64,000 bases of DNA, taken from positions 1-64,000 of the IMG/VR virus record IMGVR_UViG_3300036715_002050; one strand, 5' to 3'. Both the position numbers and the translations under genes were made by a program. The DNA is from a virus. The notes under the pieces are model-generated. The model was not told the origin of the DNA. It ran no database searches and saw only the letters and a program-made list of their open reading frames with translations. Shown one piece after another: positions 58,814-64,000 of this stretch. Each line of letters opens with the position of its first letter. Position 1 is the first letter of the stretch.

Positions 58814-61321
58814 TTATACGAAATCGACAGCCAAAGGTAATGTGTGATTTGTCCCAGTCACTTGCAAGGTAATAGTTAAGCGAGTCACAGGGCCATTTTG
58901 GGTGACAGCTACGCCCAACACCTTGGAGAAGCGAGCGTCGTTCGCAAAAAGATTAGTGGCGGCTTGTAACAGGTCGTCTGCCGTAATGTCGGCAGTCGTT
59001 TCACCGACGCCTAAGTCGATACCGAACCCGGGGTGCTGCAACAAAGCGCCCAGTGGAGTGCTCAATGCAGCACGGGCGGACTGGACCAGAACTTGCAAGC
59101 CGAAAGCCCAACGTGTACCACTATTATTGGTTACCACGATGTCGTTGTTGTTGTCTAATAATAGTGTCACACCACCAACGTTCAACAAGCCGTCGTAGTT
59201 GTTAACGCCCGGCAACGAAGCCAACAACGTATTTTCTTGAGCTGGTTTAAAGGACGGTATGAACACCAGCTTTTGAGATGACAAAGTGTTTGGCAAGTAA
59301 GCACGGATCACAGCCTGTTGGGATACCAACAAGTTAGACACAGATTGGTCTACTGTAATGGCCCACGACGTTCCTTGTTGTTGGATAGACAACACGTGAC
59401 ATAAGAATTGCGGTACGTTATTGGAGTACACGTAGACTGAAGACCCGACGCGCAAATTGGTGGCATCACTAACGAAGAACAAGTTGTTACTACCGTTAGA
59501 CAAAAATGGCAATGTAAACCCGGTTTCATCTACATAGGGTTCGTTCAATCCATTCAACGTTACGATTTCCAAAGCACGGTTCGCGTCACCCAAGTATTGC
59601 AACGCCAACTGTTCGATTGTAGCCCCATAAGGAAACGGTACAGCGAACTTGGACGTGGGTACGTCGTATTGGATGCCACTTGCTGCAGCCAAGTTCGCTA
59701 CGTAATTGATAGACGGTGGAATGACATTGATAGCCGCTTGACGCGCTTGTAACGCCAACAAATCATAAGCGTCCACAGCTTGCTGGATGTTGTAAAGCAT
59801 TTCGTAGTCAGCATCGGTTGCCGTACGCACGGGGGCTTTTAGAGGAGATCCAGTGACACGGTCATAAGTGTCCGACCCAATCCCTAAAGCGTTAGCCAGG
59901 TTATCAGCTAAAGCTTGCAAGTTGTCACGGGTTTGGCTAAAATAAGGGTAGTCAAATTGACGGACGCGTTGTACTTCTTGATTGATGCTGCGTGAGATTG
60001 AAGGCGCGATGGTCAAGCTCCCCAATGGCAGTTGTCGAAACAAATCGTGGTACACATCGGGATGTTCGAAAACGCTGTTTAATGGGTCCGCCGCAGAAAC
60101 GTTTCTTGAGTACACAGCTAACGTCGCACGAGGGTTTTGTGCTGAGTACAAAGCCTTGTTGACCGTGTAAGCTCGATCAAACAAACCAAAGATCACATCG
60201 GGATCAAACGACACTCCTTGACGGTTGATATTGACACCCACATCGCCCCAAGCTCTGACAACGGAACTTTGTAAATCCAACACAAGGTTAGCGGGCAATT
60301 CATAGACAGCTACCGAGGTAGACACGGCGTCCTTGCAAAACAAAGCGGTTTCGCGTAATGGTTCGAACAAAACCTGTTTGATATCAGAACGTAAAGCCAG
60401 CAAGATTTCTTGTGATCCCAACAAAGCTTGACGCACCTCTTCAATCTTGGCCAAAGCATTAACGATCAACTTTTTCTTGGACGCAGGCTTCTTCAAGGCT
60501 GGCGTAGGATTTACTGGGCGGTCTGTCGAAATACGCGCCCAAGCCTTCAACACCAAGCTGTAAGTGATTTCTAGCGGGGAAGAAACGGATTGGTTGATAT
60601 CGAAGCGGACCGGCGTTACGATGTAGGTGGACGAGTCCTTGTAACGAGCAAAACCCAAACGCAAGTCGTTATTTTGAGAAGACGTCTTTAATTCTGCGTA
60701 GGTTTCTAAGAACTCTTTCAAGATATGGTATTGGAAGAACCCTGTAGAAAAAGCTTTCAAGTTGCTTGGATCGATATCACTGGTGGTAGTCTTCTTGAAC
60801 ACATTTGAAGCATTCAAGTCTTTGTTAGAAATAGATTGGACAGCCGTACCGACATTGGACACAGCCGACGCTGTACCCGCAAAAATCACGGAACCAATAG
60901 AGGCATTCAAGTCAGCGTCAGCAGATAAAGCATTAGCTTGTGGACGTAAAACGGTCACGCCAAACGAGCTGCGCACAGAGATCATGCGGAATGGTGCTCC
61001 GCCGTGCTCCTCCACAATCCCTGCGAATGTAGGGGTAACCGTAACGGCAAACGGTGTAGAGATAGAAAACTCTTGTGGCGTAATGGGCAACGTAAAGCTA
61101 GCTAAGATTTTGTAGTTCTTGGAGGCGTCTAAGATTTGTAATTGGTAAGGTAGCGCTTGGTTCCACAATGCTTCATTGATGACCGGCTGCTTGAAGAACA
61201 ACGGGGTAACGAGATCGATCTGGAACAAAGCTTGAGCGATCTCCACGTTGTTTTGGGAGTTGTTGTTGACCGCTTCTTGTGTGTAGTCCCACGGATCTAC
61301 AATCTTTTTGATGTCTGCCAT
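58814..61321 (-). CDS. Baseplate protein: LysM-like plus gp25 (W-like) fusion
   Basis: An 835-residue protein. The N-terminal domain (about 60-260) has strands such as ASFTLPITPQEFSISTPFAV, as in tail-baseplate connector proteins. A LysM-like unit, YGATIEQLALQYLGDANRAL, lies near residue 545. The C-terminal 120 residues contain the gp25/W motif (LGALLQHPGFGIDLGVGE, TADDLLQAATNLFANDARFS, RLTITLQVTG). Separate T4 genes encode gp25 and gp53 (LysM), so this looks like a fusion of wedge components. It connects the J-like ring to the inner baseplate. Confidence 0.68.
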   Translation of the reverse strand: MADIKKIVDPWDYTQEAVNNNSQNNVEIAQALFQIDLVTPLFFKQPVINEALWNQALPYQLQILDASKNYKILASFTLPITPQEFSISTPFAVTVTPTFAGIVEEHGGAPFRMISVRSSFGVTVLRPQANALSADADLNASIGSVIFAGTASAVSNVGTAVQSISNKDLNASNVFKKTTTSDIDPSNLKAFSTGFFQYHILKEFLETYAELKTSSQNNDLRLGFARYKDSSTYIVTPVRFDINQSVSSPLEITYSLVLKAWARISTDRPVNPTPALKKPASKKKLIVNALAKIEEVRQALLGSQEILLALRSDIKQVLFEPLRETALFCKDAVSTSVAVYELPANLVLDLQSSVVRAWGDVGVNINRQGVSFDPDVIFGLFDRAYTVNKALYSAQNPRATLAVYSRNVSAADPLNSVFEHPDVYHDLFRQLPLGSLTIAPSISRSINQEVQRVRQFDYPYFSQTRDNLQALADNLANALGIGSDTYDRVTGSPLKAPVRTATDADYEMLYNIQQAVDAYDLLALQARQAAINVIPPSINYVANLAAASGIQYDVPTSKFAVPFPYGATIEQLALQYLGDANRALEIVTLNGLNEPYVDETGFTLPFLSNGSNNLFFVSDATNLRVGSSVYVYSNNVPQFLCHVLSIQQQGTSWAITVDQSVSNLLVSQQAVIRAYLPNTLSSQKLVFIPSFKPAQENTLLASLPGVNNYDGLLNVGGVTLLLDNNNDIVVTNNSGTRWAFGLQVLVQSARAALSTPLGALLQHPGFGIDLGVGETTADITADDLLQAATNLFANDARFSKVLGVAVTQNGPVTRLTITLQVTGTNHTLPLAVDFV

Positions 61322-61333
61322 GTTCTTTCCTTT

Positions 61334-62326
61334 TTACGAAGATTCTGTTGTGACAGAAATAGCGATTCCCGGAGTGACGGTTGCCGTTTGGGTTTCGATT
61401 GTGGGTAACAAAGCCGCGCAAGCGGTTTGTAGAGCGACTGCCGACGGGATTAATGGCTTGAAAGGGATGACCGGGGCAGGAGGCGGTGTCGCATTCAAAA
61501 TCCCCAGCAAAGTCGCAGTAAAAGTAGACAAGCTAGTAACGGCTGCCGTAAGGGCTGCTTGTTGGGCTTCAAAAGCCGACACATATTCCGGGTCAGCACG
61601 TAAGATTGGGTAGTTGGGACCGACGCCGTTGGTCAGCGTGATTGACGGCGCTTGCAAGTTGATGGTCTGCGTGGTAACAATAGACAACGCGCCCTTGGAC
61701 AGCGTAGCCGAGTCCCCCGAGTCGTTCTTGAACACCAACGACCCGTCTGCCGTCATTGAAGCTTGGGTGTAGTTGCTGGTCAAGTCTTTGGCTTGTCCGT
61801 CGATATCGGTTGGTCCTTTGTGCGTCAAAGCGACTGAACCGTCATCGTTGATGGACAAGTTTACTCCGTTGAACTCCCACACGAAATGGTGTCCTAGGTT
61901 TGGGTCGTCTATCGGACGATATTTTGTTTTAGCTGCTCCAATAATAAAAGGCTGTGAACTGTTGCCGTTATTGCAAAGTAATAACACGACTGACCCCTTA
62001 GATACCAATCGTCCATTTTCGTTTGTGACCGGATCGGCTCTAAGAGTGTATTCACTATAGTCGGCTGCATTGCCGAACATGTTACTTAATATGCAATTTC
62101 TAAACAAAATAGGTGTTTGTTTACCGCGCCCACGGCTCAAAAAGGCCATAACATTATATTCAGTCACATACTTGCTCTTGTTAAGTGGATTGTTGATGTC
62201 ATAAACGTCAACGACGTATCCTGTAGTCAAGTTATCGCTGTTAAAGATTTGATCCATAGCGGTAGCTGTACGCCCAGGTACGCGTACATCACTTTGACTA
62301 TAAGTTCCGTCTCCATTGTAACCCAT
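61334..62326 (-). CDS. Baseplate spike-like protein (gpV/gp5 type)
   Basis: A 330-residue protein. The first 150 residues look like an OB-fold (VVDVYDINNPLNKSKYVTEY; SKGSVVLLLCNNGNSSQPFI) as in gpV and gp5. A region with short beta repeats follows (LSINDDGSVALTHKG, ASMTADGSLVFKNDSGDSAT) and may build the trimeric beta-helix spike. The C-terminus is helical and Pro-rich. It is adjacent to the hub-like gene. Confidence moderate. Confidence 0.55.
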   Translation of the reverse strand: MGYNGDGTYSQSDVRVPGRTATAMDQIFNSDNLTTGYVVDVYDINNPLNKSKYVTEYNVMAFLSRGRGKQTPILFRNCILSNMFGNAADYSEYTLRADPVTNENGRLVSKGSVVLLLCNNGNSSQPFIIGAAKTKYRPIDDPNLGHHFVWEFNGVNLSINDDGSVALTHKGPTDIDGQAKDLTSNYTQASMTADGSLVFKNDSGDSATLSKGALSIVTTQTINLQAPSITLTNGVGPNYPILRADPEYVSAFEAQQAALTAAVTSLSTFTATLLGILNATPPPAPVIPFKPLIPSAVALQTACAALLPTIETQTATVTPGIAISVTTESS

Positions 62327-64000
62327 TTAGTCTCCCGTAACATTCAGCACCGTACTACCTTGAGGTCCGTGATCGTTTGTGTAGCCCGTAGGTGGCATGA
62401 AGTCTGGCCACATGTCTTCTGTCGTGTTTAATATTTGCGATTCAGGGATATTCAAACCGTTTGAGATCCCAATGTTGGTTGAAAACGAAATTGTACCTGT
62501 CAAACTTCTGGAGAAAGAATGAGTTATATCCTCGATGTGGTACAAGATGTTATCAAACTCTAAATTGTCGCCAATACAAATCGGGTCAAAGATTCCCATA
62601 CAAGAAATAGAACCACTGTAACGCAGATGATTAGACATAACTCTATCAGCAATTAAACGCGTCCATTTTACCGCTTCTTCTCCAGCCGAGTTGATGTTAG
62701 AAGAGGTCACTACCGTTTGAAAAACGTAAGGCAACACGCCATTAGCTTTCATATTGATGAAATCAATCGACGCAGGGAAAGCGGCTTTTTCAACCTCTAA
62801 CGTATCCTTGTCTGAGCCCGGAGAAATTCCACCAGACGATAGCACTTCCACGTAGTTAGCTCGCTGTTCGGAACTACGGCCAACCTGTAATCCCATAACC
62901 AGTCTATCCGGAATCACCCATCTTGGCAGCGCGTAGTATTGACTGGTTCCTTCGATGATAGCAGCACAAAAAGGGGTGGAAAGCGGGACTTGGCGGGCGA
63001 TGATGTAAGGATAGATCAAACCATCTGGACCCAATCTTAACGTAGTATACATTTCATTAATTGGTCGATTTACACTTGAATCAACGATGGACCACAAGGG
63101 CTCGTTGGTCAAGGGATTCATATAAGCCGAGTCACGACGACCGTCTAGTGGCTGGTCTGTGCGATTAATAAACCCGCTAGGTAACGCCGGGTTATTTTCA
63201 CTTCTAAAAAAAGGGTCAACTAATAAATTGGGAATTTCTGAATCCTTATTGGGAACTGGATAGAATCCCGTAGCGTCATAGTGTTGATTACCCCCTAGAT
63301 ATTTGATAACATCGGTGTATGTCGGAGTATTCGAAGAAACACTACCGAAGAATCCAGCAATCACTTTCGGGATGATAAACGATCCGTTATAGTGACGGGC
63401 TGAATCAAAGTTTCCCGGAGTGTCTCGCTCACTATCGCCCGGCCCCTTGCCCAAAAAGATAGAAAACATCAAAGGAATGTAGTTATCGATTTCGTAAAGG
63501 ATCGGGTCGTTAGTGGCTTCTAAGTTTACTACTTGAGAGGCCATGTTAGTCAACCCTTCCAATTGCGTGTCGGTGGTGCGTTGGTAATATGGGTCGTAGT
63601 AAATCTTAGATCCTAACTCGCGGAACATCGTGCCACTCACTTGGATTCTACGACTTTTAACCCCTTCTGCAGTTACTTGGATGCTTTTTGTTATACTATT
63701 GATTCTGCCCAAAAACTTTAATCCATTTTTGGGGTCATTGATAGCGGATTTGGTGTCTGCGGCAGCTTGAATTGCAACACGTAGAGCTTGTGCACGGTCC
63801 GCTCCATCTACGATGCAGCAAAAAACCCAATCGTCTGGATAAACATTGAACATGACTTGGTTATTAGCGTCGACCAAGGATAAAGAAATATTGTGGATAT
63901 AGTTGCTTTTGTTAGAATTGATCGTACCGCTTACCAAAAAGTCTTCCAAAAAGAAGACTTTTTGTTTGATAGCGTCGGCTACGGCTTCGTCCGAAGTACG
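62327..64000 (-). CDS. Baseplate hub-like protein (5' end beyond window)
   Basis: The frame is open to the right edge (the first visible codons read RTSDEAVADAIKQKVFF), so the TTG at 63949 is not the start. At least 557 residues are present. It contains beta-rich domains (INSNKSNYIHNISLSLVDAN, NVYPDDWVFCCIVDGADRAQ) and, near the C-terminus, HLRYSGSISCMGIFDPICIG and DNLEFDNILYHIEDITHSFS, the pattern of a hub (gpD/gp27-like) barrel. It lies next to the spike-like gene, one base apart, as hub and spike genes usually do. C-terminus ends at 62327. Confidence 0.55.
   Translation of the reverse strand, partial: RTSDEAVADAIKQKVFFLEDFLVSGTINSNKSNYIHNISLSLVDANNQVMFNVYPDDWVFCCIVDGADRAQALRVAIQAAADTKSAINDPKNGLKFLGRINSITKSIQVTAEGVKSRRIQVSGTMFRELGSKIYYDPYYQRTTDTQLEGLTNMASQVVNLEATNDPILYEIDNYIPLMFSIFLGKGPGDSERDTPGNFDSARHYNGSFIIPKVIAGFFGSVSSNTPTYTDVIKYLGGNQHYDATGFYPVPNKDSEIPNLLVDPFFRSENNPALPSGFINRTDQPLDGRRDSAYMNPLTNEPLWSIVDSSVNRPINEMYTTLRLGPDGLIYPYIIARQVPLSTPFCAAIIEGTSQYYALPRWVIPDRLVMGLQVGRSSEQRANYVEVLSSGGISPGSDKDTLEVEKAAFPASIDFINMKANGVLPYVFQTVVTSSNINSAGEEAVKWTRLIADRVMSNHLRYSGSISCMGIFDPICIGDNLEFDNILYHIEDITHSFSRSLTGTISFSTNIGISNGLNIPESQILNTTEDMWPDFMPPTGYTNDHGPQGSTVLNVTGD

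Noticed and set aside
1-64000. CRISPR arrays, tRNA genes, rRNA, IS elements
   Set aside because: No regular repeat-spacer units, cloverleaf-like intergenic sequence or transposase was seen on reading; gaps between genes are mostly too short to hold them.

Overview
This window is part of the genome of a large, virulent, contractile-tailed bacteriophage (myovirus type, probably a jumbo-class genome). The evidence is a terminase, portal, prohead protease and capsid block, a contractile baseplate block (J-like, gp25/LysM, gpV-like spike), and a nearly self-sufficient replication block. A GH23-type lysozyme and a lipobox protein suggest a Gram-negative host. No integrase, tRNA or CRISPR array was seen, and both window edges cut through genes.

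Layout. (1) 1-18.14 kb, minus strand, read right to left: UvsW-like helicase, a sigma factor, a GroES-like co-chaperonin, an SbcD/gp47 nuclease, small proteins, large terminase, portal, prohead protease, scaffold-like protein, major capsid protein and a fibre-like protein. Two small islands interrupt it: a plus-strand cysteine-rich gene with its own promoter and terminator (about 4.9-5.2 kb) and a broken small gene between two terminators (about 1.5-1.85 kb). (2) 18.14-18.6 kb: a divergent promoter region with no intact gene. (3) 18.6-45.6 kb, plus strand: GroEL-like chaperonin, SbcC/gp46, a RuvC-like resolvase, class II ribonucleotide reductase, a phosphoesterase, a bacterial-type DNA polymerase III alpha split by an intein, SSB, UvsX/RecA, primase, DnaB-like helicase, a ClpP-like protease, a lipoprotein and several small zinc-ribbon proteins. 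(4) A bidirectional terminator at 45.63-45.66 kb, then minus strand again to 64 kb: lysozyme, fibre and baseplate proteins, a 1958-residue J-like protein, a gp25/LysM fusion, a spike and a hub-like protein that runs off the right edge.

Most notable system: DNA polymerase III alpha is a 'fractured gene'. One ORF (32118-35141) carries the N-extein and an N-terminal split intein. A second ORF (36086-37348) carries the C-terminal split intein and the C-extein. A free-standing Vsr-like (EDxHD-type) homing endonuclease gene lies between them and overlaps both. The extein junction (…GNY / CFN…SHS…) matches the junction of the cyanobacterial split DnaE intein as I recall it, so this locus resembles a plausible ancestral, endonuclease-bearing form of that intein.

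Other themes. Functional pairs (GroES/GroEL, SbcD/SbcC) are divided between the two divergent operons. Three promoters place the -10 hexamer exactly 6 nt before an ATG, which predicts leaderless mRNAs. The phage sigma factor stops before region 4.2. Terminator-like hairpins sit inside three replication-region genes. At least six small genes are broken by a single-base length change, mostly in a homopolymer, which most simply reflects residual sequencing error; the genes are annotated across these breaks.
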